From Alloascoidea africana (Eukaryota; Ascomycota; Alloascoideomycetes; Alloascoideales; Alloascoideaceae), in contig JAKTTT010000011.1 in assembly GCA_030581615.1 (NCBI GenBank), forward strand, positions 62,001 through 126,000: a stretch of DNA of 64,000 nt, given 5' to 3'. The notes under the pieces are model-generated. The model saw only the letters and a list, made by a program, of their open reading frames with translations. It did not search any database and had not been told where the DNA came from. This document shows positions 44,486-58,446 of the stretch, one piece after another. Both the position numbers and the translations under genes were made by a program. The stretch's first letter is position 1, and every line of letters begins with the position of its first letter.

Positions 44486-45250
44486 AAACCTATCTTAATA
44501 TAATAGACAATTAAAGTCCAACCACAATAAAAAATCTACGCTATTACCCTTATCTGACATTTCTACATCTTTTTTACAAGTCCACAAATTATGACCAGCT
44601 TTCCCGCAATTACGACATCGCCGAAACAGTCGCCGCAGCTCGCCTCGACCGACCACCAGATTGCCTTGTTCCATGAGCTACCTGCTCATCCACCTCCTTC
44701 TGAGCTATAAGTCTTGACCTTATCCTACCGAAAGGGTTTCTCCTAGCTGTATGCGTGTGTTTTTAACCCTTCGGCGCTTGCTCAGTCTCTCATTCGCCTC
44801 GTAAAGTGACTTGGTCTCAGCACGCAGGAGGGCCACCTGGTGCATCAAAGACTGAGTTCCTTTAACAATCATGTCAACAGCTTCATAAATTAATGTTGGA
44901 GAGCTGCTCTGGTGTCAGGAAATTCGATCTTTGATGTAGGCAGACTGTGAAGCGGCTTGTGGAAGGATATGTGGTGTAGAAATCCGCATCAGCAAACACA
45001 ATACTTGGCTCTCATATTCGCCACAAGCCGGAAACCACGAGTTTATCGCGTCTGGAATCTTGGCACTGAGCCCTCTGGTAGTCCTGTGAACGATTAAAGC
45101 GTGTCTTGAGCTCTGGTTGTCGCTTGACGAAGTGTGTAGCCCAGTGCTTCCGCCCTCACGCTCTGCAAGCAGGAGATTGGCTGTTTTAGAATTTGAAGAC
45201 ATGTTGTGGCAGAAGAAAATAATAGTTAAATAAAGAGTTTGGTAGAATTA

Positions 45251-45282
45251 TGGAAAGTGATCAGCTCGTAGATGAACTACGT
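45251..45282 (-). repeat. Right terminal inverted repeat of the pogo-type element
   Basis: On the minus strand it begins ACGTAGTTCATCTACGAG. It is followed on the plus strand by TA at 45283-45284. Confidence 0.9.
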
Positions 45283-45637
45283 TATAGAAATCTGTATTTT
45301 TTTGTTTCGTTCGGGCCTTTTGACTTGATGATATATATTATTAACTATCTTTTGGAGTATTTTACGTCTGGAATTGGGATGTCCATAATCATGATGATGA
45401 AAAGTCAATTAAATGTAGAGTTATCATCAGTCAAGCAAGTTTAAAGACCAAACCAAACCCCCTTCGTTACGTTTCCATCTGTTTGATGAGGAAAAAAAAC
45501 TTGAGAGAGTTTCTATTTCCCCTACAATTAAACATGTAGTCGTCTCCTTAGTCGTTTTGGTTGCCTGTTTGGGATTTAAGTTTTTGTCCTATTTGATCAA
45601 AACCTATCTATCAAAAAACTATTGGTACCACCACTAA

Positions 45638-46086
45638 CTACACTATAGGGAGAAACCAATTTCGCAAGACTTCCTCCCACCATATTATGGAAAGCATTTC
45701 ATTTCCATACTTTACAATATTCAATTTTATTACAATGAAGATTGATTTTTGTTTTTTTTTAAATTTTTTTTTTTAAAATGTATATATAAACATGCCCCAA
45801 AAAAACTAGAAAAATGAGAAGAAATAGAAAAGAAAAAGAGATTATGAAATAGTCAAAAAAAAAAAAAAAATGTCATTGTCAATGTCAATGTCAAATAAAC
45901 AGGATACAAAAACATGATAAGCCAAGAAAAATCAATCAGTCAATCAGTCATAGTCTGAATAAATATTGAAATGACTTTTCAAAATGTGAGGTGGTTTCGA
46001 ATTGAACCGTTGAATATACATATTCCTACCTGATGATGATCACCGCCATTTTCCATTTTCTTTTAGGACTGGAGGTGGTATTGAAT
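45638..46086. other. TIS11 3' region
   Basis: A/T-run-rich sequence downstream of TIS11. It contains a short period-6 repeat (GTCAAT)n near 45872-45892 and related TCAATCAG repeats at 45932-45950. I see no gene. Confidence 0.45.
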
Positions 46087-46102
46087 TCAAGCAGACTTTT
46101 TG

Positions 46103-46133
<31 letters not shown>

Positions 46134-47892
46134 CATTATGATGATGATGGTCTTCTTCATAACCATGTATAAAGCAGCATCTACTACCATATTTACAGCT
46201 ACCAGTCTTTAACCAATTTGCACATGGTTTACTTCTCCATTTATTGGGACGATCAACTGGTTTTAATTCATGTTTTCCATGGGCAAATTGACATTTTGAA
46301 CCATAGGGACAAACACCAGTTTTCATAAAAGTTTGACATAGTTCAGTTTTGTACAATAAAGTGTTTATACTTGTTGTTTTTTTATTCGTTGGTGATGCTT
46401 CTTCTTGTTGAAGTTGCAGTTTTGAAAGTTTGCTTTTATTAGAGGTGGAAATGGGTGATGTCTTATCCATATCACCTCTTCCGGAACCTGAAGGAGACAA
46501 TGATTCACGGGGTTGTCCCCTTTCATGTCGTAAACTTAGAATACTTGTTGATATGGGGACATTTGATGGATCCCAAAAATCTTTTAAAATTTCACGATCA
46601 TCAAAATTGGAAATTGCCTGTCTATAAGGAGGCAAATTATAGTTCTGTTGTTTATGAAACATTTGTAATTCTGGAGGAATTCCTAAACTTGCTGGATCCC
46701 CGACACTTTGAGCCTTTCGAATTTCAACAGTGTTTACTGATTCTCTTGAAGAACCAGTATAAAAATTACTACCAGTAGAAGACACACCACTGTCAAAGTA
46801 TGGATTAGGAGAGGCAAGTCGATTGTTTAAGCTATCAGATCCAAAATGACGAGACCCGGAGATTGAAGAATGTCTGCTTAGATGGCGCAACATTTGATCA
46901 TACTCTTGCTGGTGCTGGTGCTGGTGCTGGTGCTGTTGTAAGGTATTTGCGTGTTTCCTCACGGTGGACACTCTACTTGCAGTTTGTGAATAATGGGTGT
47001 CTTCTTCATGTTCTTGTTGTTGTTGTTGGAAAAAATGAGGCTGGGATTTGTATAGATCATTTGGATCTTGAAGCTGTTGTTGATGAATAAACTTGCTCAG
47101 ATTCTCTTCTGTCAAAGGAGCATTCATCACAGCGGCGGTTGATTTGTGTCTAGTCTTTTGGTTCCAATTCTGATTCCAAATGTTGTAACCAGCAGCCGTT
47201 TTCTGACTTGCCCATAGATCGGGAAACGGTATCAAATCATCTGGGGGCATTTGAGGATCCGAGCAATTGGATATCGTTTTGGAGGCATTAGAAATGGTCT
47301 TTTTATCAGAGAATATGGTCGGCACACTGGACTGGGAGGAAGATGCGGTTGACCTGGGTGGTGGGGCTGGCTTAGACGAAGATTTCTGGAGGCCAGTTGG
47401 GTCCGCAAGCTTGAAGCCGTGATCGTGATCGTGATCATGATCATGATCGGCACCGAGCTGGAGGTTTGAGTGTAGGCTCATGATGTTTTTCTGGAGCAGA
47501 TGGTAGTCGCTGGGGGTCTGAGGCTGCCTGTGGCTCTGGCTCTGGCTCTGGCTCTGGCTCTTGTGATGCCGGTGCGGTTTCGAGATGTGGATCTCGTTCA
47601 GAGCAGCCTCCAAGGAGAAGCCCGCGGTCGCGGAGGGCTCTGTTGCAGAGTAGTCGGGCTCTTCGCCCACGGTGGAGGAGCCCCTGGCGTGGTTGGTGAT
47701 CCAGGACTTTGAGTACTCGCGGTGGGTGTGCCTCAGGGTGGCCATGGTGGCCACGGAGGACGTCGGGGACGGCGGGCCGCCATGGGACTGCTGGAGATGG
47801 AGATGGCCGGGCCTGGCCGTGTGCACCTGGCCGTGGAGCTGGTGCTGGAGCTGGAGCTGGAGGTCGTGCTGGAGAGAGTCGTTCCAGCACAT
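46087..47892 (-). CDS. Tandem CCCH zinc-finger mRNA-decay protein, TIS11/CTH2 family
   Basis: The family binds AU-rich elements in 3' UTRs and recruits decay factors; in S. cerevisiae Cth2 lowers iron-consuming pathways during iron lack. Two CX8CX5CX3H fingers are seen near residues 515-575: [20 protein letters not shown] with its H in FAHG, and [20 protein letters not shown] with its H in FIHG. The N-terminal 500 residues are Gln/His/Ser-rich low complexity. The protein ends in a 14-histidine tail encoded by an (ATG/CAT)n repeat. I use ATG 47892 ([12 protein letters not shown]); the frame is open 96 codons further upstream, but only to a GTG in a GC-rich, compositionally different stretch. 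At 601 residues it is about twice the size of yeast Cth2 (285). Confidence 0.9.
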
Positions 47893-48597
47893 TTCTGCCA
47901 GAGAGAGCCCGGCTGCGAAGGGCGGCCGCCGCCATTTAAACCGCCCCGGAAAAACCCGGGTGCGGCTTCTCGGACCCCACAGCAGCAGGGCGGGGGGTGT
48001 CTGGGTGTCTGCCCCACACCCGACCCGGGGTGCCCGATCCAGGGTGCCCGATCCGGGGTATACGGCTGGCTCTATGATGTCCCTGTGGGTGTCTCTCTGG
48101 GGTCTCTCTGGGTGTCCCGCTGGGCTCGGAACCTGGGGCAGATCCCACTCCACGCCCACGGCGGTTTGTTTGCACAGCACAAGTGCTCGATGATCCGTGG
48201 TCCGTGGTCAGTATTCCGTGTTCTGTGCTCCATGATCGTACGATGTATTTTTGTTTCCCACAAACGGCCCGCCACCGGCACGCTACCCCTTCGTTTCTTT
48301 TCTTTTCTTCCTAGTATTTACCCCACATAACGCAAATAAAAACAGCACAAAAAGCTTAATACAAAAATTCAACAATCCCAAAATTGAAATTGAAATTGCA
48401 ATTGAAAATGAAAATGAACAAAAAAATCGCACGGTATAGATCGGCGCGGAATCCCGCAAAAAAAAAAAAAACTTGAGTTTGAGTTTGAGTTCAAGTTTGT
48501 TCGTGGTATCCAATAACTCCAGGACTATCCGATTCCTATTCTTAGTCGTCATAACTATTTCTTTTTTTTCCTATGGTCTATCATTACCAAAATAACA

Positions 48598-48636
<39 letters not shown>

Positions 48637-48766
48637 AAAAACACAGCGATCACAAACTCATTTGTTATTTTTTTTTTTTGTCCTCCCCCCAAAATAAGCC
48701 TTTATATACTATACACCGTTGAATTTGATTTTCTAGACCTGAATTTAAAATCATCTAAAACCGTTT
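47893..48766. promoter_or_regulatory. TIS11 upstream GC island and MIG1 3' region
   Basis: The part nearest the TIS11 start (47893-48200) is very GC-rich (44 of 60 bases at 47941-48000) with local direct repeats: GGTGCCCGATCC twice near 48030-48055 and GTCTCTCTGGG-type units near 48090-48115. Beyond 48290 it is AT-rich with an (AAT)n tract at about 48600-48631 and long T runs. I see no gene. Confidence 0.5.
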
Positions 48767-52516
<3,750 letters not shown>

Positions 52517-55500
52517 CTACAGAGAGTTTGACACCCATTTATTCTCTATCTTATCCTTTGAGAAAACCGTTGTAGGGAAATAGTGGAAATTCATCTTGAT
52601 AGAACATGCAAATGGAACGTTGTCGATACTGACGATCCTCAACTTGACATATGATAAATCCTTGATATCCTTGACAACCTCTATAAAGGTATCCAGATCT
52701 GGTGTTGGTTTCTCATTCACATGCGTTATGAAATTTGTCGTGTTTATTAGATATTGGTGTGCTGGTGATCCATCCAGAGTGTTCGCAACGTAGACTCCAC
52801 TGTGTAAATATTTCATCTGTTGTCTAACCGCTTGATGGGGCCGTTGCAACAATGCACCACACCAATACACAATCTTGTCTGTATTTATGCCTTCAATAGG
52901 TACCGTGGGAACCTCAATCGTCTGCTCTTTTTTACCCCGAAGAATTGTAAACGTCAATTTCTCGTTCGTGTACATCACGTCCAGATCCGAAACCTTGGTG
53001 ACGACCTTGCCATTCACATCCAAAATGATGTCCCCTTCCTCCAAAATATCACAAGGCCCACATGCAGTTCTGTAAACTGACAAAAGTTGAACCCTGTCTC
53101 CCCCCACATCACGCACTTTTTTAATCCATTCTTCAGAAACACCCCGGATTCGTGCCTGAACAATTTGAATCGCATAAAATTCAGCCTCCAAAATCCGCAT
53201 TTGGGGAATATTATTCTGTTGAAACCCCTTGATAACGTTCGCAATCGATGAAACGTCAAACCCTAGTTTATACTCCACATCTTGGAACTTGCTGTTTTGG
53301 TCTCCAAGATAGGAAAGCCACAATGCTCGAATGGATCCATCTTCCGGATTGGCCAACACACCAGAAGGACATTGTCCAGAAAGGTTGGTTTCAACGTAGA
53401 CTGAGTCCACATTTGTGGCTCTATACCTGGGTGAATTCACATTAAGCGGTATCGTAACAGTTGCAATGTCAGAAACGTTCGTCTCGGAGGTTTGAACACG
53501 AAGATTATAGTTGAAACCAATAAATAAAACTTTGCTCCCATTCGACAATGGCGTCTCGCTAAACTTTGGTGTCTCAACAGGTGCTTCAACCAAAGTTGGG
53601 TCATAGGATATTATTGCATAGTTTTGTAAAGGATGCAAAAAAATGACTTTCGCAGGAACCACTATCGATTCTGCAAAAGTGATATAGAGATCACAAAAAT
53701 CATGGGGCACAAAGATTCTAGAAACTATCACATAACCCTTTTCCGCATCCACAACCACACCATAACCTTTCCTTCGTGACTTTGGGTATCCGTCAAATGA
53801 GACACGCAGATAGCATACAATGTGAACCAAACTTCGGCTTAAATTTGCACATTTGGCATTCTCAATGGGGAGAGGGATAAAGTTGGCAGTTTGGGGTTTA
53901 AGTGGCACCATTGGTAACGGAGCACCAAGCCTGGTAAAATCCCAGATTCCAGTCTCATCATTTCTTTTTGCAAGACGGAAATCTTTGTAAAATTTTCTGT
54001 CAATATATACAATTGAAATGAGAGGAGCATGTAGATCTGTGATATGTCGATAACAAACAGTTATTTTCTGTCCATCTGGTATTTTTTTCGCAATCTCAAT
54101 AAATGTATCCAGATCAGGCGTTTTTTCATCATCAATAGAATCAATGATCCATCCACAATAATTGGATCCATCAAGAAGGAAACATCCACCGGCATAGTTC
54201 ATAAATACTCCTTTAACAGGAACAGCATAAAGTCTTGCCATTTGATAACTTAGATCACTGAATGAAGCACCGCAATACTCAACATATCTATCTGGAGTGA
54301 TTGCATGTAAATCGCCAACTTGACAGGTCACTGTAATGTTTTTGCCCCCTCTTTGAATCACAAGTTCAATCTCTTTACCTACAGATTCATCCAGAATTTC
54401 ATCAACTCGAATGAATCCAGTAATATCCTCACCGTTGATTCTTAATAAACAGTCACCTTCTTTTATCTTGTCACAACTGGGCCCATCACGTAGAACGGTT
54501 TCTGCCACAAGAAGACCCATTGCTTCAGGAAACTTCTTTCTGGCCAATGATTCTGCATCTGGACTAAGTCCCAGTCTTCGACACTCATCGAATGGTCTTA
54601 ATTCCCATTGAGTTTGTATTGTCCCTCTAGTAATTGGTGTTCCTTCCTGATAACATTTGAGAGCTCTCTGTGCTCTGTACAAAGGTAGGAAGTAGTCTGT
54701 TGAAGCGTTTGAGCTACCACCAGCCTGCATTGCAACCGCAAAGCCGTCGAAATTCACAACTGGAGATCCACTAGAGCCTCCCGATGCGCTTGCAGCAGCC
54801 TGGATATACTCCGTGTTGAAATCGTTATAGGCCATTCCACCATAGTCAGGCGGATTTCTGTCGATTCTACTTATGAATCCCGACAAAATAGAAAGTTTTT
54901 CACCAGCATCGTTCCCCACAACACGAATCTCACAACCGACTTTCGCCAAATCAGGTCGTAGTTTTAAAGCTTCGATTTTCATGTATCTTATGGAACTCGG
55001 ATCATATCGTAGCAGGCCAAAATCATGAACAGGATCTCTGTATATCGGATGGACATCGCATTCTTCGTGGTTATCAAACACTGCGTGGCCCACAAAGGGA
55101 CCAGCGCCCACAACGTGTCGGTTTGTCAAAATGATGCCTCGTTCGGCATCGACCACAAATCCAGTCGCTTTGCTAACCAGTGATTCCTCGCAATCAAAAG
55201 GTGCCACTTGTGCAAAGTTGATTGAAACAACGCTTTTCACAACCTTGTCAATGGTTTTCTTCCATTCTGCCATGTCACTGAAGCTGACGATGGCCTGTTG
55301 CTGGCCCGACGTCATTGTGCAAATTGAAGATTCAGTAGAAGATGGGATATTAGCTGTCGACGATCCATTAACACTGCCATCTTCCTTCTTTATAGTGGGT
55401 GGAGCATGACCCATGCCATCGAAAGATGCTTTCTTAGTCTCAGCAGAAGCGGTTGTTCCCAAGTCCATATCAACGTCCTGGTCACAGCCTGGTTCCGCAA

Positions 55501-55813
55501 GCTTCCGTCCATCGCCGCCACCTGTATTTGTATTTTGTCGTTTTAATGGCTTGGGTGAGGTCGCTGGAGACGAAGAAAGCCTGCGTTTGAAAGAGGCCGC
55601 CGTAACCGCCTCTGGAGACTGCTGGTGCTTGTTCTGGGTGAGCCCAGAAGCGTCAGATATACCTTTCATAATGAAGCTAAAGCTATCTCGCAGATCCCTT
55701 CTGGCCGTAAAGCGAGGTTGTCGTGGAGAGAAAAGCAGAGCAGAAAAGCGGCGGACCGGTGGAGTGAAAAATACAACTGGGCGTAGCTGTCTTAAACCAA
55801 AGGGTGTGGCCAT
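52517..55813 (-). CDS. NMA111: Nuclear HtrA-like serine protease Nma111, with N-terminal extension
   Basis: Nma111 is a double HtrA protein linked to yeast apoptosis and stress. This copy has 1098 residues (S. cerevisiae 997). The first protease half carries the triad: His in LTNRHVVGAGP (about 233), Asp in YRDPVHDFGLLRYDP (about 264) and Ser in ASGGSSGSPVVNFDG (about 345), followed by a PDZ domain. The second half repeats the protease-PDZ plan but lacks a catalytic serine motif. A basic NLS-like segment (KRRLSSSPATSPKPLKRQ) lies at about 75-92. The first 48 residues (MATPFGLRQLRPVVFF...) are Arg-rich with no acidic residue until D40, like a mitochondrial presequence, and the next Met (55669) begins the conserved-style N-terminus. 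In S. cerevisiae it adjoins NAF1 and MRP35. Confidence 0.95.
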   Translation of the reverse strand: MATPFGLRQLRPVVFFTPPVRRFSALLFSPRQPRFTARRDLRDSFSFIMKGISDASGLTQNKHQQSPEAVTAASFKRRLSSSPATSPKPLKRQNTNTGGGDGRKLAEPGCDQDVDMDLGTTASAETKKASFDGMGHAPPTIKKEDGSVNGSSTANIPSSTESSICTMTSGQQQAIVSFSDMAEWKKTIDKVVKSVVSINFAQVAPFDCEESLVSKATGFVVDAERGIILTNRHVVGAGPFVGHAVFDNHEECDVHPIYRDPVHDFGLLRYDPSSIRYMKIEALKLRPDLAKVGCEIRVVGNDAGEKLSILSGFISRIDRNPPDYGGMAYNDFNTEYIQAAASASGGSSGSPVVNFDGFAVAMQAGGSSNASTDYFLPLYRAQRALKCYQEGTPITRGTIQTQWELRPFDECRRLGLSPDAESLARKKFPEAMGLLVAETVLRDGPSCDKIKEGDCLLRINGEDITGFIRVDEILDESVGKEIELVIQRGGKNITVTCQVGDLHAITPDRYVEYCGASFSDLSYQMARLYAVPVKGVFMNYAGGCFLLDGSNYCGWIIDSIDDEKTPDLDTFIEIAKKIPDGQKITVCYRHITDLHAPLISIVYIDRKFYKDFRLAKRNDETGIWDFTRLGAPLPMVPLKPQTANFIPLPIENAKCANLSRSLVHIVCYLRVSFDGYPKSRRKGYGVVVDAEKGYVIVSRIFVPHDFCDLYITFAESIVVPAKVIFLHPLQNYAIISYDPTLVEAPVETPKFSETPLSNGSKVLFIGFNYNLRVQTSETNVSDIATVTIPLNVNSPRYRATNVDSVYVETNLSGQCPSGVLANPEDGSIRALWLSYLGDQNSKFQDVEYKLGFDVSSIANVIKGFQQNNIPQMRILEAEFYAIQIVQARIRGVSEEWIKKVRDVGGDRVQLLSVYRTACGPCDILEEGDIILDVNGKVVTKVSDLDVMYTNEKLTFTILRGKKEQTIEVPTVPIEGINTDKIVYWCGALLQRPHQAVRQQMKYLHSGVYVANTLDGSPAHQYLINTTNFITHVNEKPTPDLDTFIEVVKDIKDLSYVKLRIVSIDNVPFACSIKMNFHYFPTTVFSKDKIENKWVSNSL

Positions 55814-56732
55814 AACAAAATGATTTTGGCCCAGGCTGCCCGGTGAAAAATTAGAGAATGGTCACGTGCGGCCAAATGTCAAGCAAGAATTTTGCGGCCA
55901 CGCAAATAAAGGGACCCAGTGGGAGGTGCTGAAAGGTGTCTAGAGGGCTGGGGCCGAGGCGCGAAGGGCAGATCGGGGTCGAGGGCTTGTATCTGGCGAG
56001 GCGGATACGTTGGGCTGTGTTTTCTGGAGGTGGTTCCTCATGGACGCTGAGTGACGCCGAGACAAAAAAGTGATAGAGACTAGAGTGTTCAGAATCCAAC
56101 TGTGCTCTGTTTGGCCTGGATACATCAGAGGTCGAGTGACTTCTGGCGGTTGATTGGCTTGCGAGATTTGCTTCAGAATGCTCTTGTACCGCCTAGTGGA
56201 GCAGGTTTGGAAGAAATGGCGGGTGAGAAAGACTTGGTCTTCGTTTTAATTGCGGTGGTATCGCCGATGATGGCCGATAACCGGACGAAGCATCCCTGCC
56301 TTTTCGATCCAGCAAAGCCTTTATCTTTATCTTTCTGTTTCTCATTGCTCCAGCGAAGAGCTCTAGCACCGAGTATAAAAGCCTTAGGGTCTTCAATGGG
56401 GGGTATAAAAGGCCATTGTTCTATTAGCGGCGCTTAAATGCTTTTGTGTTTGTATGCTGATTTTTTGTGCCGGTGTCCCTCCTGATGACTCCTACAAAAG
56501 TGCATGAACTATTCTTTTTTCCCCTTGTTGAAAATTAAAGCGGTTATCCCGGCCGATCTGATAAGATCAAGAAAGCGTTATATATATATATATTTTTAAG
56601 CTCTATTTAAGACCAGAAAATCAAATCATTCGTCGAAGATCTAAAAAAGACTAGTTTCATAAACTAAAGAAGCATCAAAACCATCGCTACTATTCTTTCG
56701 CGGTCAACAGGATTCCCACCAAGACTTCTACC
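55814..56732. other. Intergenic, NMA111 promoter and phosphatase 3' region
   Basis: This 0.9-kb gap separates two minus-strand genes. A (TA)n run lies at about 56579-56592. The region near 56370-56410 contains TATAAAA twice on the plus strand with no gene following it. No RNA gene is recognised. Confidence 0.45.
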
Positions 56733-58118
56733 TTAGTAGTAGAAATTGTCTTTATAGGTGACGTTCCAATCCCAATAGTAGGTCAGTTCTTGGGGAACAG
56801 TACTGTTCAAACCACATGCTTCATTATAGGTCAACCCTTGTCTCTGACCATCAGTGTACTTTACATAGTCCTCCAAAGGACAAGAAAAGCCAGGTCCAGA
56901 GTTGCAAGAAGGAATTGGGATTATAGCATCGTTCAAATTATATCTAACGTAGACTTCGTCCTCTCCGCTGGTCGCATTTAAACACGAAAGCCGCTCGATA
57001 ACCAATCGGGCCCCCATCGGCGAAATCCAATTCGATGGCCAGTTGTTCACAAACTCCACATGGTCGGTGGGAAGAGGCTCCGATGGATTCAAAAATCCGA
57101 GGCCAGCCACCAGGAGCAGCAGATCGGTATCGTGCAAGAAATTAAAATACAATTGTCCCTGTTCCGGGCCCTGCTGTAACAATGTGTTGGTGGCATTGAT
57201 AACTGGGGAAGAAAGCACCTTCGCCAAACTGTGTCCTGGACCATTCTGGTAGTACATTTCCACATCTCCCTTGTAGCCAAACCATACCCAGTCGTCGGCC
57301 TCGAACAGTCCGCAGTATTTCGAAGTGCCCTTAACATTGAGCTCGTAGTAACATAGCTTAATGAGATTTTGCACGTCGGTAGAAGTAAGGTTAACACCGG
57401 GCGATTCCGTGTTGAACTTTTCAGCAAGATCTTTGAAATGCTGGGTGTTGAAAGACTTTGTGATTGCTGCATTTTCGGAATCGTTGAATGTGTTACAGGC
57501 AAACCTTGGGGTCACCGAGTTTGCACCGACACCTGGATCCTCGGGGAGAACTTGGATCGAGGCCAAGGTAGAATAGTTTCTAGCAAAAAAGCCTCTTCCA
57601 AAATACTGAGCAGTCTCGATGACTCTGTAGTAGCCGCCAGCATAGATGGGAATGATGGTCTCGCCGTCCCATAAATGCCCATATCTTTGTGAGATCGAGG
57701 CACCAAGGTTAAATGCATCATTTAATCCACTATATGGACCGGCTGTTGATTCCATCTCCAAAAGAGCCTCATCCTCCACAAAGTAAGGGTAGTCTTTGGC
57801 AAAAGCAAGCGGACCTACATCCGTCTTGTTTGCAATCTTCTCATACGTTTCCCTCAGCTCCTTATCTGTGCCATGGCTAGGGTATCGCTCGCCGTGCCTT
57901 GCAAACAAATGAACTTGGTCTACAGTGCATTGAGAAGGTGTTTTCGGTCCAATTCCATGGCCGCTATAACTGACATATGGCCCATTCCTTGCTTGGAAGC
58001 GCAGAATGTTGTACTGGTCATCAGCAGACTGGGGATATGGGGCCTTGACAAGGTCTGCAGAAACGAGATTTGCGCATTCAAGCCCAACTGCGAGCGATAA
58101 TAGTGATTGAAGAAGCAT
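56733..58118 (-). CDS. Secreted histidine acid phosphatase, PHO5 type
   Basis: This 461-residue secreted enzyme releases phosphate from organic esters outside the cell. It has a signal peptide (MLLQSLLSLAVGLECANLVSA), the catalytic RHGERYP at 74-80, and the HD proton-donor motif in FNFLHDTDLLLLVAGLG at about 330. Several Asn-X-Ser/Thr sites (NYS, NLT, NAT, NST, NVT) and paired cysteines fit an N-glycosylated cell-wall enzyme. Length is near that of yeast Pho5 (467). The promoter carries a CACGTG and a CACGTT box, the two Pho4 core forms, and a TATA box, so phosphate-repressible control is likely (inferred). Confidence 0.93.
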   Translation of the reverse strand: MLLQSLLSLAVGLECANLVSADLVKAPYPQSADDQYNILRFQARNGPYVSYSGHGIGPKTPSQCTVDQVHLFARHGERYPSHGTDKELRETYEKIANKTDVGPLAFAKDYPYFVEDEALLEMESTAGPYSGLNDAFNLGASISQRYGHLWDGETIIPIYAGGYYRVIETAQYFGRGFFARNYSTLASIQVLPEDPGVGANSVTPRFACNTFNDSENAAITKSFNTQHFKDLAEKFNTESPGVNLTSTDVQNLIKLCYYELNVKGTSKYCGLFEADDWVWFGYKGDVEMYYQNGPGHSLAKVLSSPVINATNTLLQQGPEQGQLYFNFLHDTDLLLLVAGLGFLNPSEPLPTDHVEFVNNWPSNWISPMGARLVIERLSCLNATSGEDEVYVRYNLNDAIIPIPSCNSGPGFSCPLEDYVKYTDGQRQGLTYNEACGLNSTVPQELTYYWDWNVTYKDNFYY

Positions 58119-58196
58119 GGTCTATTAGTGAATTCGGAACAGACGGTTCAAATTAAGGAGAAGGATGCTCTTATTTTGATATTGGAATGGAGTACC

Positions 58197-58212
58197 AAAC
58201 TAATATATATTT
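58197..58212 (-). promoter_or_regulatory. TATA box of the acid phosphatase gene
   Basis: An AT-only run, CTAATATATATTTATA, lies about 80-95 bp upstream of the ATG, a usual TATA distance in yeasts. Confidence 0.55.
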
Positions 58213-58288
58213 ATACTCTTGTCAAGTAGATCCTCACCTGCCTAAACTCCTGGCTATTGTTCCATCTTAAATTGATGCTGCACGCAGG

Positions 58289-58294
58289 CACGTT
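58289..58294. promoter_or_regulatory. Pho4-type CACGTT site
   Basis: CACGTT lies about 170 bp upstream of the acid phosphatase ATG. CACGTT is the weaker Pho4 core known from PHO5-family promoters. Binding is inferred. Confidence 0.45.
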
Positions 58295-58440
58295 CTTCTC
58301 GAAAGCCAATGGGGGTAATAACATCTCCACATTTTTCCGGATCATCTGGAATAGGTCGAGTACATCAAAGTCAAGCTTTCTAAGCTCTATTGAAAATGCT
58401 TCAATTTACAGGGGGGCAAGTAGGATTCCCGCATGGGTTC

Positions 58441-58446
58441 CACGTG
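58441..58446. promoter_or_regulatory. Pho4-type CACGTG site
   Basis: The palindromic E-box CACGTG lies about 325 bp upstream of the acid phosphatase ATG. Cbf1 uses the same core, so the factor is not certain. Confidence 0.45.

Larger units (their letters stand above)
44454..45282 (-). mobile_element. Decayed 829-bp Tc1/mariner-pogo (Fot1-like) DNA transposon
   Basis: The element has 32-bp terminal inverted repeats (44454-44485 and 45251-45282) differing at one position and is flanked by TA on both sides, the target duplication of this superfamily. The minus strand holds a decayed C-terminal part of a fungal pogo/Fot1 transposase. Recognisable parts are IFEAVD-like and LLRAETKSLYEANERLSKRR at about 44760-44910, and a CCHC zinc knuckle CRNCGKAGHNLWTC at about 44575-44620. 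Several stops and frame changes lie between these blocks. The DDE catalytic region is missing, so the copy is an internally deleted, non-autonomous derivative. The almost perfect terminal repeats suggest that it is not very old, or that it spread as a short element. Confidence 0.8.
44040..45637 (+). pseudogene. Unidentified locus interrupted by a pogo-type transposon
   Basis: Open sequence lies on both sides of the transposon in matching frames. The left frame (44182-44453) ends ...ISMMLHFY just before the element. If the element and one TA copy are absent, reading continues in phase at 45285 with YRNLYFFVSFGPFDLMIYII and on to a stop at 45444. A plausible 5' exon at 44040-44092 could splice (GTAGGT donor, GGACAG acceptor at 44189) in frame to the left part, though no good branch point is seen. 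A third open stretch in another frame, 45419-45637, encodes a hydrophobic segment (HVVVSLVVLVACLGFKFL) and overlaps the second, so at least one frame change or missed intron exists. I recognise no family. It may be a disrupted membrane protein. Confidence 0.4.

Noticed and set aside
56579-56592. (TA)n run as a promoter TATA box
   Set aside because: It lies downstream of the acid phosphatase stop and no gene starts nearby on either strand; it is a simple microsatellite.
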